From an uncultured Oscillospiraceae bacterium (lineage in GTDB: Bacteria > Bacillota > Clostridia > Oscillospirales > Oscillospiraceae), in contig CAJLCG010000073.1 in NCBI GenBank assembly GCA_905205085.1, forward strand, positions 1-11,874: a DNA stretch of 11,874 nucleotides, written 5' to 3'. Positions 1-5,615 of the stretch are shown here, piece after piece. The notes beneath the pieces are model-generated. The model was given only the letters and a program-made list of their open reading frames with translations, did no database searches and was not told where the DNA came from. Every line of letters begins with the position of its first letter. Within the stretch, counting starts at the first letter, position 1. The translations under genes and the position numbers were made by a program.

Positions 1-26
1 GAAGGAGTCCCCTTGGCGCATCTTTG

Positions 27-54
27 GTTCCTTTCTGTGCGAGCAGAAAGGAAC
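27..54. repeat. Perfect 11-bp inverted repeat, 6-nt loop
   Basis: The arms GTTCCTTTCTG (27-37) and CAGAAAGGAAC (44-54) pair perfectly around TGCGAG. A second hairpin at 7041-7068 has the same geometry (11-bp stem, 6-nt loop) and the same GTTNCTTT start, and both are linked to TTTGGTT and a nearby GCCCCGCAGG palindrome. This suggests two diverged copies of one dispersed hairpin element. It lies downstream of the terminator of the hydrolase gene, and no gene is visible in positions 1-100. Confidence 0.6.
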
Positions 55-70
55 ATTCGTCTCTCAACAA

Positions 71-95
71 GGAAACCTGCCCCGCAGGACGGAAC
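71..95 (+). repeat. Short repeat with GCCCCGCAGG core
   Basis: This 25-nt stretch matches 7342-7365 except for one inserted base and one substitution. The core can form a CCTGC-CCC-GCAGG hairpin here and a CCGCCC-CGCA-GGGCGG hairpin at 7342-7365. A third, inverted version lies at about 7012-7035. It is probably part of the dispersed repeat that includes the hairpin at 27-54. Confidence 0.45.
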
Positions 96-99
96 GAAC

Positions 100-138
100 A
101 AAAAAACCACCTTACCAGTTTCCCGGTAAGATGGTTTT
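100..138 (-). terminator. Rho-independent terminator of the GH3 lipoprotein gene
   Basis: On the minus strand, AAAACCATCTTACC (138-125) pairs with GGTAAGGTGGTTTT (116-103) over 14 bp around an 8-nt loop. The one non-Watson-Crick position is a G-U wobble in minus-strand RNA but a C-A mismatch on the plus strand, so the structure belongs to minus-strand transcription. A run of seven T follows. It starts 6 nt after the stop codon at 144-146. Confidence 0.9.
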
Positions 139-143
139 AAAAT

Positions 144-1385
144 TTATTGTCCTAAAAGGCCCAGATCATACTTCCACTTCAGCACCCGAGTCACAGACTG
201 ATCAATCTGCTCCTCGTCGATCTCGCCGCTCTTCACGGCCTGAATTACCTCAGGGATCTGAGTCTGGAAGTCGGTGGTAACGATCATATCATTGCCGGCC
301 TTTACCGCCATCACAGCGGGGGACTGGTCGCCGGCGTAAGCGGCTACTGCATCCATGGCCAGGTCATCGGTCATAATCACGCCCTGGAAGCCCAGAGTCT
401 CCCGCAGCTCCTTGTGGACGGCAGGGGAGAGGGAGGCGGGAAGCTGATCGTCCACACAGGTCATCACATTGTGGCTGACCAGTACCGCGTCGGCTCCGGC
501 CTGGATACCGGCGGTAAAGGGAAGATAATCGCTGGTCTGGAAGGTTTCGTAGGGCCGCTCGTCAATGGCTACGCCGGTGTGGGTATCCACATTGTTCCCG
601 TAGCCGGGGAAGTGCTTGAGGACAGAGCCGATGCCCTGGGCGTCCATGGTCTTGACCACGTTGGACACGTATTCCGCCGTAGCCTGGGCGTCCTGGCCGA
701 AGGCACGGTCATAGATAAAGTCGTTGGAATCGGTGGACACATCGGCCACCGGAGCCAGGTTCACGTTGACACCCAGATCCAGCAGCGTCACGCTCTTCTG
801 CCGGGCATCCTGAATGATGGCATCCATACCGCCCTGGGCAAAGAGGTCCTGGGGGGAGAGACCGGAGTGAGGGAAAAGATTGGGGTTGGAGCTGGCCCGG
901 ACCACCGTGCCGCCCTCCTCGTCGGTGCCGATGAGCAGAGGTACGCCGGCAGCGCTCTGATAGGAGCTGATGTCGTTGCGGACCTGCTCGGCGGTCTTGT
1001 TTTTAAAATCCCGACCGAAGAGAATGTATCCGCCCAGCTTGTACTCAGACACCGCCTCTGCCGCACCGGTATCGGGGCAGCGGACAAAGAACATCTGGCC
1101 CACCTTTTCCTCCACCGTCATGGCGGAGAGCAGCTCCTCAATGATCTGGTCCTGATTTTCCGTGGAGCTGGAATGGGTGCCGGGGTCTGTCTGTGAGGGG
1201 GGGTCCTCCGGGTCCTGGGATGCGTCCGGTGTGCCAGAAGAGCTACCCTGGCTGGAGCTGTCGGAGGACTGGACGCTGGAATCCTGGGGCGTGCTTTGAG
1301 AGCCAGTGGATTGGGAACCTGTGCCCGGGGTGGGGGCGCAGCCGGTCAAAAGCACGCACAGAAAAACGATCAGTGCTTTTTTCAT
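144..1385 (-). CDS. Lipoprotein glycoside hydrolase family 3, NagZ-like beta-N-acetylhexosaminidase
   Basis: Predicted 413-residue secreted lipoprotein that probably removes terminal N-acetylglucosamine or a related sugar from peptidoglycan fragments or glycans. Residues 1-16 form a short signal with lipobox LTGC, so Cys16 would be lipidated. Residues 17-80 are a Ser/Thr/Gln/Pro-rich linker. The GH3 barrel follows from about residue 81, with GTDEEGG (153-159), KHFPGYG (257-263), the DTH dyad typical of NagZ enzymes (267-269) and the TDDLAMD loop, where Asp340 is the expected nucleophile. There is no C-terminal (alpha/beta)6 sandwich, as in short NagZ-type enzymes. The start at 1385 is chosen because AGGAGG lies just upstream and the signal peptide begins there; the frame stays open to 1451 but has no comparable start. 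It is a single-gene unit with its own promoter and terminator. The exact substrate is not shown by sequence. Confidence 0.9.
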   Translation of the reverse strand: MKKALIVFLCVLLTGCAPTPGTGSQSTGSQSTPQDSSVQSSDSSSQGSSSGTPDASQDPEDPPSQTDPGTHSSSTENQDQIIEELLSAMTVEEKVGQMFFVRCPDTGAAEAVSEYKLGGYILFGRDFKNKTAEQVRNDISSYQSAAGVPLLIGTDEEGGTVVRASSNPNLFPHSGLSPQDLFAQGGMDAIIQDARQKSVTLLDLGVNVNLAPVADVSTDSNDFIYDRAFGQDAQATAEYVSNVVKTMDAQGIGSVLKHFPGYGNNVDTHTGVAIDERPYETFQTSDYLPFTAGIQAGADAVLVSHNVMTCVDDQLPASLSPAVHKELRETLGFQGVIMTDDLAMDAVAAYAGDQSPAVMAVKAGNDMIVTTDFQTQIPEVIQAVKSGEIDEEQIDQSVTRVLKWKYDLGLLGQ

Positions 1386-1483
1386 AGCTTCCTCCTGAAA
1401 AAACAGCGCGGAGGCAAACGCGTCCGGTAACCGGGGCGGTTTTCTCCACACTTTCTTACAGTCTTTTTACTGATATCTTACGT

Positions 1484-1512
1484 ACTATACCACTAAGTTG
1501 TGATTTTGTCAA
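1484..1512 (-). promoter_or_regulatory. Sigma-A promoter of the GH3 lipoprotein gene
   Basis: On the minus strand TTGACA (1512-1507) and TATAGT (1489-1484) are separated by exactly 17 nt. The -35 is perfect and the -10 has one deviation. Transcription would start near 1477, giving a leader of about 90 nt before the start codon at 1385. I see no operator-like repeat beside it, and nothing else of note in 1513-1630. Confidence 0.85.
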
Positions 1513-1633
1513 TTTTTTTGGGCGATTTAAGTGGGTCTTAAAGAAATAATCCCAACCTTTGACCGCAATTAGAAGGAAAAAGTACTGATAAGAACAAAGC
1601 GGAAAGCCCTGCCCATGTTCCGGGAAGGGAAGA

Positions 1634-1675
1634 ACAACAAAAAAGGTGGGAGCGACGTAACATGTCGCTCCCACC
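1634..1675 (-). terminator. Rho-independent terminator of the hisS-aspS operon
   Basis: The arms GGTGGGAGCGAC (1675-1664 on the minus strand) and GTCGCTCCCACC (1656-1645) form a perfect 12-bp stem with a 7-nt loop. It is followed on the minus strand by TTTTTTGTTGTT. It lies beyond the aspS stop, the hairpin block and repeat copy 1, so those inserts are probably transcribed as the 3' untranslated end of the operon. Confidence 0.93.
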
Positions 1676-1694
1676 ACAGTTTTTTATGACGGGC

Positions 1695-1757
1695 GCAGAG
1701 GCAAAACGAAGTTTTGCACAAAGCTTTTTTGCCTTCTTTTTTCTCGAAAAAAGAAGG
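1695..1757 (+). repeat. Two-hairpin repeat, copy 1
   Basis: First hairpin: GCAAAAC-GAA-GTTTTGC (1701-1717). Second: CCTTCTTTTTT-CTCG-AAAAAAGAAGG (1732-1757, perfect 11 bp). They are joined by ACAAAGCTTTTTTG. The family orientation is plus, opposite to the operon. The second hairpin ends exactly one base before the stop codon (1758-1760) of the duplicated aspS tail. Compared with the other three copies, stem bases differ in matched pairs. Confidence 0.8.
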
Positions 1758-1827
1758 TTAGGCCTCGGGTTCGGCTTCCTCGCGGCGGGTGACAGCCAGG
1801 CTCAGATCGTCCAGCTGCTTGTCGTCC
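1758..1827 (-). pseudogene. Detached second copy of the aspS 3' end
   Basis: Read on the minus strand this encodes 22 residues plus a TAA stop that match the tail of the intact AspRS (DDKQLDDLSLAVTRREEA), then end in EPEA instead of SEEE. Positions 1774-1827 equal 2004-2057 at 52 of 54 bases. The two differences (1806, 1809) are third positions of neighbouring Asp codons and do not change the protein. There is no start codon, and the frame runs back into the hairpin block. This is either the original end of aspS cut off by an insertion or a duplicated fragment. Confidence 0.85.
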
Positions 1828-1828
1828 G

Positions 1829-1967
1829 CCCCGCAAAACCAGTTTTGCGGGGACCCCAGAGATTATAAATGCTCAGGCGAAGTAAATTCGCCCTGCGCCA
1901 AGGTTTTGGCCAAAGGCCAAAACGCTTGTACGCGCCCAAAGGCGCGCCCCATCTGCGATGGGGCCCC
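1829..1967. repeat. Block of five consecutive short hairpins
   Basis: Within about 140 bp there are five stems. They are 1829-1852 (CCCCGCAAAA, 10 bp, 4-nt loop), 1876-1892 (GGCGAA, 6 bp), 1903-1923 (GTTTTGGCC, 9 bp, loop AAA), 1931-1946 (CGCGCC, 6 bp) and 1947-1963 (CCCCATC, 7 bp, loop TGC). The palindrome GGGGCCCC follows at 1960-1967. Nearly every base belongs to a stem or small loop and no reading frame is credible. The block lies between the two copies of the aspS tail and may be a small non-coding mobile or structured-RNA element. Confidence 0.7.
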
Positions 1968-1987
1968 TTCGTGGCCGACAGAGAAAT

Positions 1988-3787
1988 TTATTCCTCTTCG
2001 GAAGCTTCCTCGCGGCGGGTGACAGCCAGGCTCAGGTCATCCAGCTGCTTGTCGTCCACGAAGTCGGGGCAGTTGGTCATGGGCTCGCTGGCGTTCTGCA
2101 CCTTGGGGAAGGCGATGACGTCGCGGATGGACTCAGCGCCGGCCATCAGCATGCACAGACGGTCCAGGCCGTAGGCCAGGCCGCCGTGGGGGGGCGCACC
2201 AAACTTAAAGGCGTTAATCAGGTGGCCGAAGCGCTCCTGGGCGTCCTCGTCGCTGAAGCCCAGGGCACGGAACATGGCCTGCTGGGTCTCAGGCACGGAG
2301 ATACGGATGGAGCCGCCGCCCAGCTCGGTGCCGTTGAGCACGATGTCGTAGGCCTTGGCGCGGCAGTTCTTCTTATCGGTCTCCAGCTTGTCCAGGTCCT
2401 CGTCCATGGGGGCGGTAAACGGGTGGTGCATGGCCACATAGCGGCCCTCTTCCTCGCTGTACTCGAACATGGGGAACTCGGTGACCCACAGGAACTTAAA
2501 GTCCTTGGGGTCCAGCAGACCCAGCTGCTTGGCGCACTCGCAGCGCAGAGCGCCCAGAGCGGCAAAGACGACCTCGTCCTTCACATCGCCCACGATGAGA
2601 ATCAGGTCCCCGTCCTTGGCGCCGGCGCGCTCCAGAATGGCCTTATTCTCCTCCTCGGTGAGGAACTTCTGGTAGGAGGAGGTCACCTGGCCGTCGTGCA
2701 TACGGGTCCAGGCCAGGCCCTTGGCCTTGTAGGTCTTCACGAACTCGCCCAGCTTGTCGATCTTCTTGCGGGGGAAGTCGGCGGCGTGGCCGTTCACGTT
2801 AATGAGGCGCACAGAGCCGCCGCCCTGGACCGCGCCGGAGAACACGCCGAAGCCGCAGTCCTTCACGATGTCGCTGATGTCCTTCAGCTCAAAGCCGAAG
2901 CGCAGGTCGGGCTTGTCGGAGCCAAAGCGGTCCATAGCCTCACGCCAGGGCATACGCAGGAAGGGGGTCTGCACGTCCACGTCCAGGACCTCCTTGAAGA
3001 CCCGCTTCAGGAAACCCTCCTGGATGCCCATCACGTCGTCCTCGTTGACAAAGGACATCTCCAGGTCGATCTGGGTGAACTCGGGCTGACGGTCCGCGCG
3101 TAAATCCTCGTCACGGAAGCAGCGGGCAATCTGCATATAGCGGTCAAAGCCGGACAGCATCAGCAGCTGCTTGTACTGCTGGGGGGACTGGGGCAGAGCA
3201 TAGAACTTGCCGGGGTGGACGCGGGAGGGCACCAGATAGTCACGGGCGCCCTCGGGGGTGGACTTGGTGAGCATGGGGGTCTCGATCTCCAGGAAGCCCT
3301 GCTCGTCAAAGTAGTCCCGGCAGATCTTGGTCACCTTGTGGCGGGTGGCGATGGCGTGCTGCATGTCGGGACGGCGCAGGTCCAGATAGCGGTACTTCAG
3401 GCGCAGCATGTCGTTGGCCTTGGAGTTCTCCACGATCTCAAAGGGAGGAGTCTCAGCCTTGGCCAGCAGGCGCAGCTCGGAGACATAGATCTCAATGTCG
3501 CCGGTGGGGATCTTGTTGGTCTTGCTCTCGCGCTCCCGCACCAGGCCGGTGGCGGCAATGACGTACTCAGAGCGCAGGGTGGAGGCCTTCTCGAAGATGG
3601 CCTTGTCGGTGCTATCGTCAAAAGACAGCTGGACCAGACCGGTGCGGTCACGCAGGTCCACAAAAATCAGGCCGCCCAGGTCGCGCTGACGCTGGACCCA
3701 GCCGCACACGGACACGGTCTTGCCCGCGTCGCTCAGGCGCAGCTCGCCGCAGTAGTTGGTGCGGTGGAAATTCTGCAAGTTATCCAT
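1988..3787 (-). CDS. aspS: Aspartate--tRNA ligase
   Basis: Cytoplasmic class IIb synthetase charging tRNA-Asp; 599 residues, normal for bacterial AspRS. Visible in order: N-terminal OB-fold anticodon domain (CGWVQRQRDLGGLIFVDLRD, about 28-47), the start of the catalytic core (RYLDLRRPDM), the QSPQQYKQLLM loop, motif 2 (RCFRDEDLRADRQPEFTQID), a central GAD-type insertion, and motif 3 (GLAYGLDRLCMLMAG). The ATG at 3787 follows AATGGAG with a 10-nt gap. It is the last gene of the hisS operon, which fits the tRNA-Asp-type T-box far upstream. The final residues (SEEE) and stop come from a region where the gene's 3' end is duplicated (see 1758-1827), so this C-terminus may be a replacement. The Leu in RDLGG resembles the E. 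coli enzyme rather than the His of some non-discriminating AspRS, but that is weak evidence for tRNA specificity. Confidence 0.98.
   Translation of the reverse strand: MDNLQNFHRTNYCGELRLSDAGKTVSVCGWVQRQRDLGGLIFVDLRDRTGLVQLSFDDSTDKAIFEKASTLRSEYVIAATGLVRERESKTNKIPTGDIEIYVSELRLLAKAETPPFEIVENSKANDMLRLKYRYLDLRRPDMQHAIATRHKVTKICRDYFDEQGFLEIETPMLTKSTPEGARDYLVPSRVHPGKFYALPQSPQQYKQLLMLSGFDRYMQIARCFRDEDLRADRQPEFTQIDLEMSFVNEDDVMGIQEGFLKRVFKEVLDVDVQTPFLRMPWREAMDRFGSDKPDLRFGFELKDISDIVKDCGFGVFSGAVQGGGSVRLINVNGHAADFPRKKIDKLGEFVKTYKAKGLAWTRMHDGQVTSSYQKFLTEEENKAILERAGAKDGDLILIVGDVKDEVVFAALGALRCECAKQLGLLDPKDFKFLWVTEFPMFEYSEEEGRYVAMHHPFTAPMDEDLDKLETDKKNCRAKAYDIVLNGTELGGGSIRISVPETQQAMFRALGFSDEDAQERFGHLINAFKFGAPPHGGLAYGLDRLCMLMAGAESIRDVIAFPKVQNASEPMTNCPDFVDDKQLDDLSLAVTRREEASEEE
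2004..2057 (-). repeat. aspS-tail direct repeat, in-gene copy
   Basis: This 54-bp stretch codes for the end of AspRS and recurs at 1774-1827 with two synonymous differences; the copies are offset by 230 bp. The 176 bp between them hold the hairpin block plus the current last codons and stop of aspS. The arrangement resembles the att-site repeats left when an element integrates into a gene's 3' end. Confidence 0.85.
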
Positions 3788-3857
3788 GATAAATCAACTC
3801 CATTTTGTATTATTAAATTAGAAAATAGCAAACTGTTTTGAAAAAACAGGAAAAACA

Positions 3858-4355
3858 CTAGGAATGATCTGATACGCCCCGCTGTTGGATGAAGTCAGCC
3901 AAGGTCTCGTTCAGCTCCCTGGGGGAGACGGAAAAGGCCAGAATGCGGCTGTGTCCGGGGAAGGAGATCAGCACCTGTCCAGTGTGGTAGGCATTTATTG
4001 TTACCAGCTGGTCTCCCAGGGCAAAGGCGACCTGAGCGGTCTTAGGGTCAGAGGAATAAGAGGAGGCCGGGGGCAGGAGATTTCGCAGGCTGGCGCGGCA
4101 GGTGGTGTCCTCCAGCAGCTCCAGCAGGGCTTCATAGTCCTCCTGGCCGGGAGTCAGACCATCCATAGACCAGGTCTGTTGACTGAGATTTCCAGCGGTG
4201 ATACCGCTCTCGATGGCAATACCCGACGCGCTGGTGATCTGGGTCCGGTCCATGCCTGTGGCCTCCCAGAAGCTCACTGGCCGGGTGTACCACAGGATAC
4301 CCCCTACCAGCAGGGCCACAAGGAGAATCAGGATCCGTTTGATGATTTTTTTCAT
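3858..4355 (-). CDS. Small membrane-anchored protein, third paralogue (unknown function)
   Basis: Predicted 165-residue protein that I do not recognise. A basic start (MKKIIKRI) is followed by one transmembrane helix (about residues 7-22); the rest would lie outside the membrane. It shares the layout of the two genes upstream: anchor, a short variable region, a helical stretch (EDYEALLELLED), a beta-rich part and a final amphipathic helix (ELNETLADFIQQ). It has lost the CSA motif seen in the other two. The start at 4355 is chosen for GGAGG 7 nt upstream; an earlier ATG at 4382 would overlap the previous gene and puts a non-signal stretch ahead of the anchor. It begins 16 nt after the preceding gene and ends 70 AT-rich nt before aspS, so it is co-transcribed with them. 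Confidence 0.75.
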   Translation of the reverse strand: MKKIIKRILILLVALLVGGILWYTRPVSFWEATGMDRTQITSASGIAIESGITAGNLSQQTWSMDGLTPGQEDYEALLELLEDTTCRASLRNLLPPASSYSSDPKTAQVAFALGDQLVTINAYHTGQVLISFPGHSRILAFSVSPRELNETLADFIQQRGVSDHS

Positions 4356-4371
4356 CGGCTGTCCTCCGGAA

Positions 4372-4854
4372 CTATGCCTCATTTTGTGTCAGGCAGTCCT
4401 CCAAAAAGGCGGTCAGGGCCGCGTGGTGGGCCCGGCTGTCTTCCTCCATGCGGTAGAGATTGCAGTCGCTCTTATCAGTGGGGACATTGACCAGCATATT
4501 TTCTCCGTTGAGCATCAGCGCGCAACGCTCAGAACCAGTGATTTGGAAATAGATGCGGAGCAGAGGATACTCTTGATCGGCAAGGCCATTCGCAAAGCCC
4601 ACCCAGTGATACGTGGGTTGGGACAGCATGTCCAGAAGCTGCTGGGTCTGCTCTGGGGATAGGGTGACAGAGGTGCTGTCCGGCGATCCATATTCCAGAT
4701 AGGCAGAGCAGTAAGTGACCTCAGAAAGAGGGGAGGGGAGGAGCGAAGAAAATTCTCTGGGGCGGTCCAGCCACCGGAACCCCAGAACGGCGGCCAGCGC
4801 TATGGCGGCGAGGACCAAAAGGGCAATCAGCAGCTGCTTTGCTTGCGCTTTCAT
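4372..4854 (-). CDS. Small membrane-anchored protein, second paralogue (unknown function)
   Basis: Predicted 160-residue protein with an N-terminal transmembrane helix (about residues 8-26, very Ala/Leu-rich) and no lipobox. The extracytoplasmic part contains LSEVTYCSAYLEYG (about 43-56), a helix QTQQLLDMLSQPTY, a beta-rich stretch and a final helix ending AFLEDC. The first paralogue has the matching elements VTHCSATL, EYQQLVELL and FLQDC, so the two are homologous though strongly diverged. AAGGAGG lies 7 nt before the ATG. The gene is preceded by a 103-bp spacer almost identical to the one before the first paralogue. I cannot assign a function; the anchor and lack of catalytic motifs suggest a binding or structural role. 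Confidence 0.78.
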   Translation of the reverse strand: MKAQAKQLLIALLVLAAIALAAVLGFRWLDRPREFSSLLPSPLSEVTYCSAYLEYGSPDSTSVTLSPEQTQQLLDMLSQPTYHWVGFANGLADQEYPLLRIYFQITGSERCALMLNGENMLVNVPTDKSDCNLYRMEEDSRAHHAALTAFLEDCLTQNEA

Positions 4855-4872
4855 GGCGGAGCCTCCTTTTCA

Positions 4873-4975
4873 CGCTTTCTTGAAAGAAAGCCATACTTTT
4901 TTCGAGAAAAAAGTAGGCAAAAAAGCTTTCTGCGAAGCTTCGCTTCGCCTCTGCGATAGGGGGGAGGTTACTCTC
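4873..4975 (-). repeat. Two-hairpin repeat, copy 2, in a 103-bp duplicated spacer
   Basis: It matches 5513-5615 at 98 of 103 bases, a direct repeat offset by 640 bp. On the minus strand it contains GCGAAGC-GAA-GCTTCGC, then AGAAAGCTTTTTTG, then an A/T-rich hairpin around CTCG (one mismatch in this copy), then GCTTTCTT-TC-AAGAAAGC. The two-hairpin core is the family also seen at 1695-1757 and 7368-7431. It fills the gap between the first and second paralogues, ending just before the ribosome binding site of the second. Confidence 0.85.
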
Positions 4976-4977
4976 AC

Positions 4978-5490
4978 TCAGGAGCGGGATGCAGATGTGA
5001 CGTCGGTGGCATTGGGGCAGTCCTGTAAGAACTGAACCACTTGCGTTTGGAAGTCGCGGCCTGCCAGGGGGAAGTAGCTGCGGGTATCCGAGCCGCCCTC
5101 AGTTACCACCTGGGAACCATAAAGCGTGATGGAGGAGATAGTCTCCCCCTGGTAGAAGGAGATGGTGGCGGTGTAGGCCTCCAGGGTAATGGACTGGGTG
5201 GAGGAGGCCTGACCCAGCCGCACCAAGTCGGTCGGGTTGCGGAGGTAACGGGTGGAAGTCAGCAGCTCCACCAGCTGCTGATATTCCTGGGAATCGGTCG
5301 CCAGTTCAACCTGACGGGTGCTCAGACCGGAACCCGGGTCACTGGGGACCAGAGTGGCAGAGCAGTGGGTGACAGAATCGGCTTTGGAAAAGCTGGGTAA
5401 GGTGTCTGAAAGGCTGCGCGGCCACAGGTACCAAACCAGCAGCACGCACAGAACGCAAAGGGCAAGCAGGATGGGGGTTTTCTTCCTCAT
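4978..5490 (-). CDS. Small membrane-anchored protein, first paralogue (unknown function)
   Basis: Predicted 170-residue protein with a basic start (MRKK) and one transmembrane helix (about residues 6-23) ending before WPRS; there is no lipobox. The outer part carries VTHCSATL (about 41-48), EYQQLVELL, a beta-rich middle and a final helix (QTQVVQFLQDC) with a Ser/Thr-rich tail. It is the first of three tandem paralogues between hisS and aspS. The ATG at 5490 follows a purine-rich GGAGAGGTGAG. The gene is bracketed by near-identical 103-bp repeats, so the gene-plus-spacer unit looks like the product of tandem duplication. I do not recognise the family. Confidence 0.78.
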   Translation of the reverse strand: MRKKTPILLALCVLCVLLVWYLWPRSLSDTLPSFSKADSVTHCSATLVPSDPGSGLSTRQVELATDSQEYQQLVELLTSTRYLRNPTDLVRLGQASSTQSITLEAYTATISFYQGETISSITLYGSQVVTEGGSDTRSYFPLAGRDFQTQVVQFLQDCPNATDVTSASRS

Positions 5491-5512
5491 AATGACTCAC
5501 CTCTCCGTTTTC

Positions 5513-5615
5513 CGCTTTCTTGAAAGAAAGCCATACTTTTTTCGAGAAAAAAGTATGCAAAAAAGCTTCCTGCGAAGCTTCGCTTCGCCTCCACGATAGG
5601 GGGGAGATTACTCTC
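5513..5615 (-). repeat. Two-hairpin repeat, copy 3, in a 103-bp duplicated spacer
   Basis: Same 103-bp unit as 4873-4975. On the minus strand the hairpins are GCGAAGC-GAA-GCTTCGC, CATACTTTTTT-CTCG-AAAAAAGTATG (perfect 11 bp) and GCTTTCTT-TC-AAGAAAGC (8 bp). An alternative stem, AAGCTTC-GCAG-GAAGCTT followed by TTTT, overlaps the first hairpin and could act as a weak terminator. The repeat reaches into hisS and includes its stop codon (5608-5610) and the two preceding codons. Confidence 0.85.

Noticed and set aside
1386..1451. Extended N-terminus for the GH3 protein starting at 1451
   Set aside because: The extension covers the ribosome binding site and would bury the signal peptide; the downstream ATG with AGGAGG and a lipobox fits far better.
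1863..1872. TTATAAT in the hairpin block as a minus-strand promoter
   Set aside because: No acceptable -35 hexamer lies 16-18 nt upstream.
1829..1967. Hairpin block considered as a CRISPR array or attC/integron site
   Set aside because: The stems differ from each other, there are no regular spacers, and no cas or integrase gene is present.
1958..3103. Plus-strand 381-codon reading frame opposite aspS
   Set aside because: It is the antisense of a clear AspRS gene, is rich in His/Val/Leu/Gly as expected from reversed GC-rich codons, and has no domain or ribosome binding site.
3788..3857. AT-rich gap before aspS as an internal promoter or terminator (CTGTTTT-GAA-AAAACAG at 3833-3849)
   Set aside because: The stem is AT-rich with no proper U-run, and the TTGCTA/TACAAA pair is too weak to support a promoter.
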